Shown: positions 56,635 to 64,000 of the stretch, one piece after another
Layout: every line of letters begins with the position of its first letter
Position numbering within the stretch: the first letter of the stretch is position 1
Origin: Shewanella oneidensis MR-1
Lineage (GTDB): Bacteria; Pseudomonadota; Gammaproteobacteria; Enterobacterales; Shewanellaceae
Assembly: GCF_000146165.2 (NCBI RefSeq)
Contig: NC_004347.2
Location: forward strand, 3,038,001-3,102,000
DNA: 64,000 nt
Direction: 5' to 3'
Program-made: the position numbers and the translations under genes
Notes under the pieces: model-generated
Seen by the model: the letters and a program-made list of their open reading frames with translations, nothing else
Database searches by the model: none
Told to the model about the DNA's origin: nothing

Positions 56635-57003
56635 CTAACGTGTGACTAGCCAATCAATATCAAAGCTGTGGCGGTAATTGCCTGTTTCTTTATCTCGGTC
56701 ATCACCGTTGTAATTGGTGGTATAGGCATCCAGCTCGATGGCATGACGGATAGCATCACCCACCGCTGAGGCTGTGCTGCCTGAGTCGGCATATACATCT
56801 ACCTGCAGGGTGAATGCATCGGTATCTGGTCTGCCGGCTAAATAGTTTTCAGGGCTACCGCCGATCACTTGCCACACTGCGTAGGGCTTTACTACGTCCT
56901 GCGGTGCTTGGCCAAATGGGAATAATCTTGTTGGGTTGGTACCGAGTAGCGCGGTTACCTCTGGACTATTGCGGCAAACCACAAAAATAGGCGCAGTGCT
57001 CAT
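56635..57003 (-). CDS. Tail terminator/completion protein (DUF3168, lambda U-like)
   Basis: This 122-residue protein is of the DUF3168 family, which caps the tail tube. The pattern is KPYAVWQVIGGSPENYLAG followed by FTLQVDVYADSGSTASAVG. It overlaps the HK97-gp10-like gene by four bases (ATGA), so the two are translationally coupled. Confidence 0.9.
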   Translation of the reverse strand: MSTAPIFVVCRNSPEVTALLGTNPTRLFPFGQAPQDVVKPYAVWQVIGGSPENYLAGRPDTDAFTLQVDVYADSGSTASAVGDAIRHAIELDAYTTNYNGDDRDKETGNYRHSFDIDWLVTR

Positions 57004-57461
57004 GAAAGTGCCTTATCAAGTTCTTTATCAAATTCAAAGGTAAAGCGGCCAATCACTTGGTTAATGTTGTTAGCCAATGCTGGGCGCATAAAGGGTTGCG
57101 CTTGTGCATGTTCGGTACCGAACTCCACTAAATGCCAGTGTGGAGTATTTCCGCGCGCGCCTTCGTCGGCATTAGGTGTTGGGATCCTGCCTCGATTGGT
57201 GGCCACACCCACGCGATACATGATTACCCCGTCGCGTTGAAATAGGCGGCTAGCAAACTGCAGGGTGATGTTGTCGCGGATCCGTCGCCCTGTTTTTGGG
57301 TCATCCACTGCCAAGGCATTTTGTTGCGCTGCTTTTTTTACAATACCAGCTGCCTTTCGTAGCGCTGTTCGTGTGCCAGTATCAAGCACGGTTTGGCTAA
57401 CCTTGTTCATTTTGGCTTTGACTTCTTTTAAGCCAAGAATGCTGAAATCTGAGGTTGCCAT
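57000..57461 (-). CDS. HK97 gp10-like head-tail protein
   Basis: This 153-residue protein is in the place of HK97 gp10 / lambda Z. The N-terminal helix (LKEVKAKMNKVSQ) and the central ARGNTPHWHLVEFGTEHAQ are the family hallmarks, the latter with the conserved EFGT. It functions in head-tail joining. Confidence 0.9.
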   Translation of the reverse strand: MATSDFSILGLKEVKAKMNKVSQTVLDTGTRTALRKAAGIVKKAAQQNALAVDDPKTGRRIRDNITLQFASRLFQRDGVIMYRVGVATNRGRIPTPNADEGARGNTPHWHLVEFGTEHAQAQPFMRPALANNINQVIGRFTFEFDKELDKALS

Positions 57462-57463
57462 GG

Positions 57464-57700
57464 TTAACCTACTTTGCTTTGGCTGTTTAAGTACTTAACT
57501 GTGACGTGACCGTAACGCGTTTTGCAGATCACTTTCTTTTTATGCTTATGGACTTTAAGCGGCTGAGGACAAAACACCACCTTGCCCTTTTTTGTATCGG
57601 CATAAATGCAGCGGTCTAGTTTTTTACCGTTTAAAAACACCTCAACGGGTTTACCAATTTCACTGGTATTGCCAATGGTGAAAATGTGAGGTGTATTCAT
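57464..57700 (-). CDS. Small basic phage protein in the connector module
   Basis: This 78-residue, Lys-rich protein (KVHKHKKKVICKTRYGHV) has one predicted beta-rich domain beginning MNTPHIFTIGNTSEIGKPVE. The frame is open upstream, overlapping the head-tail adaptor. The ATG at 57700 avoids that overlap and starts two bases after the adaptor stop. It lies between the adaptor and gp10 genes. No family is recognised. Confidence 0.7.
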   Translation of the reverse strand: MNTPHIFTIGNTSEIGKPVEVFLNGKKLDRCIYADTKKGKVVFCPQPLKVHKHKKKVICKTRYGHVTVKYLNSQSKVG

Positions 57701-57702
57701 GG

Positions 57703-58065
57703 TTAAATTCCATGATTCACACCATCTTTGCAGCGTAAGCGCCACTCTTGACGGCCTGTTAAATCTGTTTCTATCGAGTGAATATCGTAGGTTCTGCCGT
57801 CCCATAAAATTCGGCATTGGTAAAACAAGCTGAGATCAATTGGGAACCATCTAAGGTTGATTCTGGCGCTGGTTTCAGCTTGTTTTGCATCCGCTGCATA
57901 AAATTCACGGCCAGCCCCTGTTAATACCTCTGCGGCAACCTTATCAAGCGGCTTATTGCCTAAGGTGAAGGTTTGCCAAGATGTTGATGTTTCGCCTGTG
58001 AGCGGATCTTGCTGCTTTACTGGCTGTTGCAGGTGGATTCGATGACGTAAACGATAGGAGAGCAT
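57703..58065 (-). CDS. Head-tail adaptor (Phage_H_T_join type)
   Basis: This 120-residue protein resembles PF05521 head-tail joining proteins (SPP1 gp16 / HK97 gp7-like stopper). The opening LRHRIHLQQPVKQQDPLTGE is typical, as is the later DGRTYDIHSIETDLTGRQEW. Its start codon overlaps the stop of the gp6-like gene by one base. Confidence 0.9.
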   Translation of the reverse strand: MLSYRLRHRIHLQQPVKQQDPLTGETSTSWQTFTLGNKPLDKVAAEVLTGAGREFYAADAKQAETSARINLRWFPIDLSLFYQCRILWDGRTYDIHSIETDLTGRQEWRLRCKDGVNHGI

Positions 58066-58361
58066 TAAATCCCCCAGCCAATGCGATAAGGCGTTAATTT
58101 GATTTCTGCGGCATTACGCAGCTTGAGCGCATCATCTGGAGATGCTTGATAGCTTGATTGCAGCAAGATCATTACGCCAGTGGTAACGCTTGCAGGCAGT
58201 TTCCCAGTTGCCTGATCAACCAAAGCATTTAGGGATTCCATTCCCAAATATTGGCTTGCTTCGTCCTCTGCCCCATCAAGCAGCAGCTGCAAATTTGCAT
58301 CATCTTCATCGTGAAACACATTTAGATTTTGCTTTGCTTGTTCTATGGTGATGATACTCAC
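58065..58361 (-). CDS. Head-tail connector (HK97 gp6-like)
   Basis: This 98-residue helical protein is of the PF05135 DNA-packaging/connector family. It begins with ITIEQAKQNLNVFHDEDDAN, continues with LLLDGAEDEASQYLG, and ends YRIGWGI. It binds beneath the portal to form the connector. Order capsid, small gene, gp6, adaptor and gp10 is that of HK97-type heads. Confidence 0.92.
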   Translation of the reverse strand: MSIITIEQAKQNLNVFHDEDDANLQLLLDGAEDEASQYLGMESLNALVDQATGKLPASVTTGVMILLQSSYQASPDDALKLRNAAEIKLTPYRIGWGI

Positions 58362-58382
58362 AGAGAACTCCTGAATAACGGT

Positions 58383-58667
58383 TTAAGCTTTTGCTTTTTT
58401 TGCAGCGGCAGCAGCGGCCTTAGCGTCTGCTTCTTCTTTTTCCTTGGCTTCAGCAGCGGCCTTAGCGTCTGCTTCTTCTTTTTCCTTGGCTTCAGCATCG
58501 GCCTTAGCGTCTGCTTCGGTTGCTTGTTCTGGTGCGAGTTCAACCAAGCCATTGTGTTTTAGTTCGTTAAAGTGATGTTCATCTACTTCAAACGGTTTAG
58601 ATGAAGTAGTTTTTACTTCGTTATCCAAATAAAAGGATTTAAGTGCAATGGCGAGTAATTTAGCCAT
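58383..58667 (-). CDS. Phage protein with Ala/Glu/Lys tandem repeat tail
   Basis: This 94-residue protein has an N-terminal 50 residues that look like a small folded domain of a phage head-module family (MAKLLAIALKSFYLDNEVK, FEVDEHHFNELKHNGLVEL). The C-terminal half is a charged helical repeat of AEAKEKEEADAKA units. GGAG precedes the ATG. Position between capsid and connector suggests a head accessory role. The function is not known to me. Confidence 0.78.
   Translation of the reverse strand: MAKLLAIALKSFYLDNEVKTTSSKPFEVDEHHFNELKHNGLVELAPEQATEADAKADAEAKEKEEADAKAAAEAKEKEEADAKAAAAAAKKAKA
58415..58520 (-). repeat. 42-bp tandem repeats within the head accessory gene
   Basis: Equivalent bases fall at 58415, 58457 and 58499, giving a 42-bp period. 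The first two units are almost identical and the third is partial. Each unit encodes 14 residues, so expansion or contraction keeps the reading frame. Confidence 0.88.
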
Positions 58668-58696
58668 GGGATTTCTCCAAAATTTGTGTGACTAAA

Positions 58697-58723
58697 ACCA
58701 AAGGCCGAGTTTCAGCCTTTGGT
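58697..58723 (-). terminator. Terminator after the major capsid gene
   Basis: ACCAAAGGC pairs perfectly with GCCTTTGGT over a 9-base loop and, on the minus strand, is followed by TTTAG. It lies about 33 bp beyond the capsid stop. Confidence 0.75.
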
Positions 58724-58755
58724 GCGTTTAGTTATCAGTTAACCGATTTATGCTG

Positions 58756-59946
58756 TTAGGCAAAAGTAAAGTTACCCTTAACAAATGCCTCTGGTCGATA
58801 AACGGCCAGCGCTAAGCGCTCTTCTGCACGGATACTGACCATGTTGTTTTCAAAGTCTTTATCGTTCTCGGTAGAGATTAAAACTTCGATATCCATGCGG
58901 TCATAGATCTGTGCGCCCATTTGGAATGCGCCGACTAAGAACTCGTTTTGCACGATAGATTGGGTTTCAACTACTGGGCGGTTCCACAGTGTGGGGACGG
59001 TTTGTCCTTGTGGTTTGCCGATCAGGTAGTTTTTGTTGCTATCCTTCAGCGTTTCAATTACGGCCCAATCAATTGGATTGAGCACAATGCCATCAGCGGC
59101 ATATTCTGCTAACGCCGCTTGCAGTAACGCTAAGCGAATACGGTCAATATGCTGCTCGGTATCAACCGTTGCACCTGTTGGCTTAACGTAAGCACTTGCC
59201 TGCAACATAATTCCGTGCAGATTGGCGCCAGTGTTGTTGCCGTATAACAGCTGAACTTCTTCTTTAAGCATTAAGCCGTAACGTGCACGGGCATTGATAA
59301 AGCTTTGCAGTTGTTTTGAGTCATCCAAAATTTGGCGACTAGCTTTAAATAAATGTGCAATGGTGCGCACACCAGCACTAACTAGGCCAAATGTGATTTC
59401 AGAGTAAGGTTTAGCTGCACCTTCAGCTACTGGTGCCGCGTTATTGGTAAAGCCTGTCTCTTTAACGTATTCGATGGTGTTGCTCTCAGTTTCACCTGGA
59501 GCAATTAGGTCTCGAATAGTTAAACGACGCTCTGGACCAGCAACAATGCCAGCCATGCGATCAGGACGAACTAAACCAGCACCTGAACCTGTGGCTGAGG
59601 TGATTGCCGAACGTGGCATACCAACTCGACGGCTACCACGGAATGAACTGCTAACACCTTCCATTTCTTTGTCGTTAACCACACGCTCACCGATTGACTG
59701 CTCGCGCTCTTGCTGGTTGCTTTGGGCGCCTTTAAGCAGCTTTTGCTCAGCTTCTTGCAAACGAGCTTGCAATGCTCCTTGTTCTGACAGCAGCTTATCG
59801 ACTTTATCGCGAGTTTCGGCATGCATTTCACCAGAAGCCTTGATCTGCTTATTGGTTTCTTCAGCTGCTGATTTAATTTGATCACCAATCTTGGTTAGAT
59901 TGACGCCTAATTCTTCAATTTGCTTTTCAAAATTTGGGTTTGGCAT
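58756..59946 (-). CDS. Major capsid protein (HK97 fold)
   Basis: This 396-residue protein has a coiled-coil N-terminal scaffold (delta) domain of about 100 residues (EQIEELGVNLTKIGDQIKSA), presumably removed by the adjacent protease. The HK97-fold capsid domain follows, with LTIRDLIAPGETESNTIEYV, HLFKASRQILDDSKQLQSFI, the GNNTGANLHGI loop and the final RAEERLALAVYRPEAFVKG. GGAGG precedes the ATG. Confidence 0.95.
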   Translation of the reverse strand: MPNPNFEKQIEELGVNLTKIGDQIKSAAEETNKQIKASGEMHAETRDKVDKLLSEQGALQARLQEAEQKLLKGAQSNQQEREQSIGERVVNDKEMEGVSSSFRGSRRVGMPRSAITSATGSGAGLVRPDRMAGIVAGPERRLTIRDLIAPGETESNTIEYVKETGFTNNAAPVAEGAAKPYSEITFGLVSAGVRTIAHLFKASRQILDDSKQLQSFINARARYGLMLKEEVQLLYGNNTGANLHGIMLQASAYVKPTGATVDTEQHIDRIRLALLQAALAEYAADGIVLNPIDWAVIETLKDSNKNYLIGKPQGQTVPTLWNRPVVETQSIVQNEFLVGAFQMGAQIYDRMDIEVLISTENDKDFENNMVSIRAEERLALAVYRPEAFVKGNFTFA

Positions 59947-59958
59947 AGTCGCCTCCAG

Positions 59959-60813
59959 TTATTTAGATAAAATGATTTTTGATGCGTTGATTAACGCGGT
60001 TAGATCGGGGGCGATAGCGTTTTGCGTATCGGACACATCAGCATTTAGCGTGATGCCGCCAGCAGCGCTCGGCGTACTGGACTTTAAATCTTGAAGTAGT
60101 TGACGGCGTTCGCTGCGAGGTACGCCTGCTTTAGCCATGGCGGCATCCACTTTACGCAGTGAGTTAGCGTTGGTATTTTCGGTGGTCTCACCAATTTCAT
60201 CGGCTGAGAGTGTGTCCGCTGCAAAACCTAGCTCTACTGCTTTTTTGCCACGGATAAAGGTTTCTTCATCCATCATGGTGGCAATGACTTTTTCACTTTG
60301 GCCGCAACCTTCTACGTATAGATCCACCATAGCCGCATCAAACTCTTCCATGTCGTCGGCGATGTTACGTAGGGCATGGCGGTTACCGATGGCAAATACC
60401 CAGCAGTTGTGGATCATCAGAAAGGCAGAGCTAGCAACAAATCGCGCATCATCCTCGCCAGCCATATAAATGACTGAGGCCGCAGAGGCTGCAAGGCCAA
60501 GTACTTTAGTGGTGACTTTGCCTTTGTGCTCGCGCAAACGGTTATAGATAGCTATACCTTCGAACATATCGCCGCCTGGGGAATTGATATAAACGGTGAC
60601 GTCTTTTTCATTACCGATGCTGCGTAAGGCTGCATCGATACGTTTTAGCGTGACGCCTTCGCCGTACCAATCTTCGCCAATGATGCCGTAAACAGTAATG
60701 GTTGATTCGGTGTTTTCTACCGCGGCTTTAATAGCTGGGTTCCACAGCTCTTGCGCGCGCGGAGAAATATCGCAGCGCACTCCGCTCTGCGAGAAGCTTT
60801 TTGGAAAAGGCAT
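59959..60813 (-). CDS. ClpP-like head maturation protease
   Basis: This 284-residue S14-family protease cleaves the capsid delta domain. The ClpP pattern is INSPGGDMFEGIAIYNRL, catalytic Ser in GLAASAASVIYMAG and His in FLMIHNCWVFAIGN. The C-terminal 80 residues are a non-catalytic extension. It sits between portal and capsid, as in HK97-type modules. Confidence 0.94.
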   Translation of the reverse strand: MPFPKSFSQSGVRCDISPRAQELWNPAIKAAVENTESTITVYGIIGEDWYGEGVTLKRIDAALRSIGNEKDVTVYINSPGGDMFEGIAIYNRLREHKGKVTTKVLGLAASAASVIYMAGEDDARFVASSAFLMIHNCWVFAIGNRHALRNIADDMEEFDAAMVDLYVEGCGQSEKVIATMMDEETFIRGKKAVELGFAADTLSADEIGETTENTNANSLRKVDAAMAKAGVPRSERRQLLQDLKSSTPSAAGGITLNADVSDTQNAIAPDLTALINASKIILSK

Positions 60814-60822
60814 GGTTTACCC

Positions 60823-62121
60823 CTAGTTATCTTGATTGAGCCAGTTGTTTAGTGCGGCTTGGACTTTTGCAGATTCTGATTGAGCACCCAGCTGATCAAT
60901 GGGGGCTAAGTTGGTTTGAACGGTTAAGACATCGGCATTACCACCGCGGCGCGGTAAGTTTTCTTTAACCCGGCAATCATCACGGGTGTAGATGCCGTTT
61001 TGAGTCATTTTGCTGTAGAACTCGGCGCGTGAGGCGCTATCGCCCCGCAGTAATGCCTCAAGGTTATATTGTGCGTATTGGGTTTGCCGTTGTGCTGGCG
61101 TGAGCAGATTAATAGAGATTGATTGCTCGATACGGCGGATCCAAGACGATAAGGTTAAGGTGACAAAGCCGATCATCTTTTGCTCGAGTCCAGTGCCCCA
61201 ATTGCTGTCTTTACCGCCAAATCCTATGAGTGACGGGTCCACCAAAAACCAGCGGCAAATCTCTTCTACGCTGTAGTTTCGTGACTCGAGTAACTGGGCA
61301 TCAATTGGGTTAATGCCGATTAACTCAGGGGTGATGCCTTGTTCAAGTACGGGTGATTTTCCAGCATTCATTGCGCCAGTAATCGTTTTTACATACTCAC
61401 GAAATTCTGCGCGTTGCTCTTTATTCATTACGCGATCAACTTTAAAAGCGACCGTTTTTGTCATGCCGTTTTTAAAGGTACTTGCGCTCACATCCTCGGC
61501 AGACATGGCACCACCAAACACATTGGCACCGTAAGAGATGGTGGATAAACCAATCAACCCATCTAACGAGAATGCAGGAATGTGCATCATGTTTTGCTTT
61601 TTGATTTGACGGCGCGATCCGTTTCTTGGCGTGTACCAGTAGATCAAGCTACCGCTATCATCCAAGTCGATATCCATGCGGTGCGGCATAAGAAAATCGA
61701 GGGCGATAATCTCGCCGCCAGAGCGGTGGATTTCAATAAACGCATTTCCTTTAAGTAGCAATGATGCGAGTACTGCCTCCCAAAACTGCATGGCAGTCAT
61801 ATCTGCATTGGGCTTAATGCTTAATACAGTAGAAAGACTGTTTTGAACTTGGATCCGGCCACCATCACTTTGGCGCTCGTACAAGCCTAGCGGCAGCATT
61901 GCAACAGTTTCTGAAATGCGGCGTACACAGGCCCATACTGCAGCAAGCTGCATAGCAGTATTCACATTGACTGTTTTTCCGCTTTTAGACGTTGCCATCA
62001 ATTGCGACCAAAAATCACCGTCTGTTAGCCTTAAGGTTTTACCCATAAAGCTGTCGAGTGACGCAAACGGCTGACTTGCTGCTTTAGCAATAACCAAAGC
62101 AAGTGAGTTTTTTTGTTTCAC
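60823..62121 (-). CDS. Portal protein (HK97 family, GTG start)
   Basis: This 432-residue protein forms the dodecameric ring through which DNA is packaged. Typical segments are AVWACVRRISETVAMLPLGLY near residue 65, LLLKGNAFIEIHRSGGEI and FLVDPSLIGFGGKDSNWGTG. The start is GTG at 62121, overlapping the stop of the 53-residue membrane protein, so translation appears coupled. Confidence 0.94.
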   Translation of the reverse strand: MKQKNSLALVIAKAASQPFASLDSFMGKTLRLTDGDFWSQLMATSKSGKTVNVNTAMQLAAVWACVRRISETVAMLPLGLYERQSDGGRIQVQNSLSTVLSIKPNADMTAMQFWEAVLASLLLKGNAFIEIHRSGGEIIALDFLMPHRMDIDLDDSGSLIYWYTPRNGSRRQIKKQNMMHIPAFSLDGLIGLSTISYGANVFGGAMSAEDVSASTFKNGMTKTVAFKVDRVMNKEQRAEFREYVKTITGAMNAGKSPVLEQGITPELIGINPIDAQLLESRNYSVEEICRWFLVDPSLIGFGGKDSNWGTGLEQKMIGFVTLTLSSWIRRIEQSISINLLTPAQRQTQYAQYNLEALLRGDSASRAEFYSKMTQNGIYTRDDCRVKENLPRRGGNADVLTVQTNLAPIDQLGAQSESAKVQAALNNWLNQDN

Positions 62122-62279
62122 GCTGTCATTCCTTTACGTAAAAATGAAGCGCCTGCAAACGATAGGATCGAACCAGATAACAGCGACCAACCAAGTCCAA
62201 ACAGGATATAAACACCAGCGACAGCCATTAACGAACCTGTTAGTGCCAGGAAGATGAATAGAGCAAGTGGTGTATTCAT
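62118..62279 (-). CDS. 53-residue membrane protein between terminase and portal
   Basis: A short frame starts at ATG 62279, overlapping the terminase stop (TAATG), and ends with TGA at 62118-62120, overlapping the portal GTG. It encodes two hydrophobic segments (LALFIFLALTGSLMAVAGVY and ILFGLGWSLLSGSILSFAGA) with a short basic C-terminus. The tight overlaps at both ends argue strongly that it is translated. Small membrane proteins are seen at this place in related phages. The role is unknown. Confidence 0.75.
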   Translation of the reverse strand: MNTPLALFIFLALTGSLMAVAGVYILFGLGWSLLSGSILSFAGASFLRKGMTA

Positions 62280-64000
62280 TAGTAAATTGGGTCCTTAATT
62301 GCTGCTAGCCAATCTTCGGTATCATCGACGCCATCAGACTCTAAAGCCGTTCCCACGGCCATGGCGGCGGCGACTACGCCGTCGATACGACCTGTGGATT
62401 TTTTCTTGGTAAAAATTCGGTTGTCTTTGGCGTCGGCCTCAAGCACGGCGCTTGCGGCGTTCCACCTTAGGCATGGGTTGGTTTTTATTCTGATCTCTTT
62501 ACTGGTGATCAGCTTTTCAAACAGTTCAATTGAGCGCGGCATCCAGAGGTTTGACTCTGATGCTTTGTAGTAACCTTGCCCGTGTTTAACTAGCGGGATA
62601 AATACGTTTGCCTCGGCGAGCTCTGGCTCGAGGTAGTGGATCCGGTATTGGTCGAAGCCGATGCTTTTTATCTCAAACAGTGCTGATAGCTCGGCAATGC
62701 GTTCGGCCACAAAGCTGTAGTCCACTGCGTGACCTGGTGGCGCATGAATAAAACCTTGCCTGAGCCATGCCGAGTACGGCACGTTATCGGTGCGCTCGCG
62801 ATCCAGTAGCGTGTCTTTTGGTGTCCAAAGGTCTACTAACAGCGTTTTTACGCGCGGGAAGTAAAGCGCCAAGGCGGTTAAGTCGCGGGTACCGGATAAG
62901 TCGAGCCCGCCGTAACATTCTTCGCCGTAGAGCTCGCTGATATCAAAATCATCTTCGCAATCCATCCATGTGTCGGCGGATAGCCAAGGTGAGGCAGAAT
63001 CTACCCACTGGCAGAAGTTTAAGCGCCTGACAATGCTCTCTTTGGCTGGCATGCCCTTGGCTTGGGTTACCTGTTCGCGCAGGTATTTATGCGTAAACGT
63101 GTGACCTAGTGATGGGTTGGCTTTTTGCCAGCAACTTTCGTCATTGATTGGATCGTCACCTTCATCGAGCGAACAGATAAAGGCGAAGAAGGAATCATCT
63201 TCTTTGGTACCCGCACAAATGGCTTTGCCGTATTCGTGGTACGAGTAACAAACGCTGGTGCGGTCGTGGCCTGAGTTGGTGATCATGAAGATCAGCGCTT
63301 GCTTGCGGCCCTTGGTACCCGCACGCATCATCTCTACGACGTTGTTATTTTTGTGTTCGTGTACTTCGTCAATCAGCGCCATGTGTGGACGTGGGCCTGA
63401 TTGGCCGTTGTCGGAGCTGATTGGTCTAAAAAATGAGTTTTTAGCGAGATAGGCAAGGTTCCAAACGCTTTGCCCGGTACCTGATTTTTTTAATCTTGAG
63501 CTTAGCTGCGGCGATTGGTTAACCATGGAAACCGCGTCGCGGAATAGCACCATGGCCTGATCTTTTTTGGTCGCCGCGGCATAAATTTCGGCGGAGGCCT
63601 CACCATCGGCCACTAAACCGTAAAGCCCGATACCTGCGGCTAACGGTGATTTACCAGAGCCTTTGCCGCTTTCGACATAGCACATGCGAAAACGGCGGGT
63701 ACCGTCGGCATCCTTCCAGCCGAACAGCGAACCGACGATAAACGCTTGCCAATCTAGAAGATTGAATGGCTTGCCTTCGTGGTCACCGCCACTTAAGCGC
63801 AATACTTTTGGGAAAAAGCTAATGGCGCGGTTGGCGGCGGCTAAATCCCAAGTAAGACCACGTTCATGGCCTGTTTCTAAATCTTTTAAGTGCCGCTTAC
63901 AGGCGTTGCGGATATCGGGGCCAGCGAGGAACTCCCCTGATGCGACTTGTTTTGCCCAACGAGTGACGCGATCTTCTATATCAGCCGAAGAACTCGTCGA
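62279..64000 (-). CDS. Large terminase subunit, 5' end beyond the window
   Basis: The DNA-packaging motor ATPase and nuclease is open to the last base of the window. At least 573 residues are encoded here. The visible N-terminal part (ACKRHLKDLETGHERGLTWD) is typical of the HK97/Terminase_1 group. The Walker A-like loop is ESGKGSGKS, Walker B is HMALIDEVHE, and nuclease acidic residues lie in GLDLSGTRDLTAL and GFDQYR. The stop overlaps the start of the small membrane protein. The small terminase gene would lie just outside. Confidence 0.95.
   Translation of the reverse strand, partial: STSSSADIEDRVTRWAKQVASGEFLAGPDIRNACKRHLKDLETGHERGLTWDLAAANRAISFFPKVLRLSGGDHEGKPFNLLDWQAFIVGSLFGWKDADGTRRFRMCYVESGKGSGKSPLAAGIGLYGLVADGEASAEIYAAATKKDQAMVLFRDAVSMVNQSPQLSSRLKKSGTGQSVWNLAYLAKNSFFRPISSDNGQSGPRPHMALIDEVHEHKNNNVVEMMRAGTKGRKQALIFMITNSGHDRTSVCYSYHEYGKAICAGTKEDDSFFAFICSLDEGDDPINDESCWQKANPSLGHTFTHKYLREQVTQAKGMPAKESIVRRLNFCQWVDSASPWLSADTWMDCEDDFDISELYGEECYGGLDLSGTRDLTALALYFPRVKTLLVDLWTPKDTLLDRERTDNVPYSAWLRQGFIHAPPGHAVDYSFVAERIAELSALFEIKSIGFDQYRIHYLEPELAEANVFIPLVKHGQGYYKASESNLWMPRSIELFEKLITSKEIRIKTNPCLRWNAASAVLEADAKDNRIFTKKKSTGRIDGVVAAAMAVGTALESDGVDDTEDWLAAIKDPIY

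Larger units (their letters stand above)
36602..64000. mobile_element. Lambda-like (LambdaSo-type) prophage, late region; right part outside the window
   Basis: From the large terminase at the right edge to the J protein and beyond, the gene order is that of a lambdoid siphovirus with an HK97-type head module. It is nearly all on the minus strand. Tail genes G/T, H, M, L, K, I and J are recognisable. The left end is placed between rluB (36601) and the lipoprotein gene at 36870. I could not identify attL, and attR, integrase and repressor lie outside the window. The position after rluB recalls LambdaSo of S. oneidensis MR-1 (from memory). Confidence 0.9.

Overview
The window looks like a chromosomal segment of a Shewanella species. 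The evidence is the gammaproteobacterial protein sequences, a block formed by a formate channel, pflB, pflA, yfbV, ackA and pta, a DUF3083-type gene, a pair of lipoproteins carrying CxxCH haem motifs, a Pla-1/cef-type lipase, and a lambda-like prophage directly after rluB. From memory, and not checked, this gene order matches the Shewanella oneidensis MR-1 locus that ends in prophage LambdaSo.

Bases 1-2,000 hold a decayed YfcC-family carrier gene. It carries an 879-bp IS5-family element with perfect 16-bp ends and a TA duplication, and three in-frame stops plus a frameshift. Bases 2,100-11,400 are a mixed-acid fermentation block. focA (minus strand) and pflB-pflA (plus strand) diverge from a 1-kb regulatory region with two perfect PdhR/LldR-type operators. 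yfbV, ackA and pta follow. PflB, activated by PflA, splits pyruvate into formate and acetyl-CoA, FocA moves the formate, and Pta and AckA turn acetyl-CoA into acetate and ATP.

Bases 11,400-36,600 are housekeeping and envelope genes: a small lipoprotein, a 30-residue ORF, a SAM methyltransferase with an AI-2E-type permease, folX-yfcH, gltS (with a CIRCE-like inverted repeat in its leader), a second signal peptidase I, a YbbP/YbbA-type ABC system divergent from tesA, a DUF3083-type protein, two related dihaem lipoproteins (one fused to a beta-helix), an AraC regulator, sohB, a lipoprotein lipase, a yciK-like reductase, a cytoplasmic BNR protein and rluB.

Bases 36,600-64,000 are the late half of a lambda-like prophage, almost all on the minus strand. 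Read in its own direction from the right edge it runs: large terminase (cut by the window end), small membrane protein, portal, ClpP-like protease, HK97-fold capsid, connectors, tail completion and tube, the G/T frameshift pair, tape measure H, M, L, K, I and J. Three fibre-type cassettes interrupt this order: between M and L, between K and I, and after J. The K-I cassette is bordered by intact K on one side and a diverged 3' fragment of a second K on the other, next to a secreted accessory gene. A lipoprotein gene on the plus strand sits at the prophage edge. Integrase, repressor, replication and lysis genes are not in the window.
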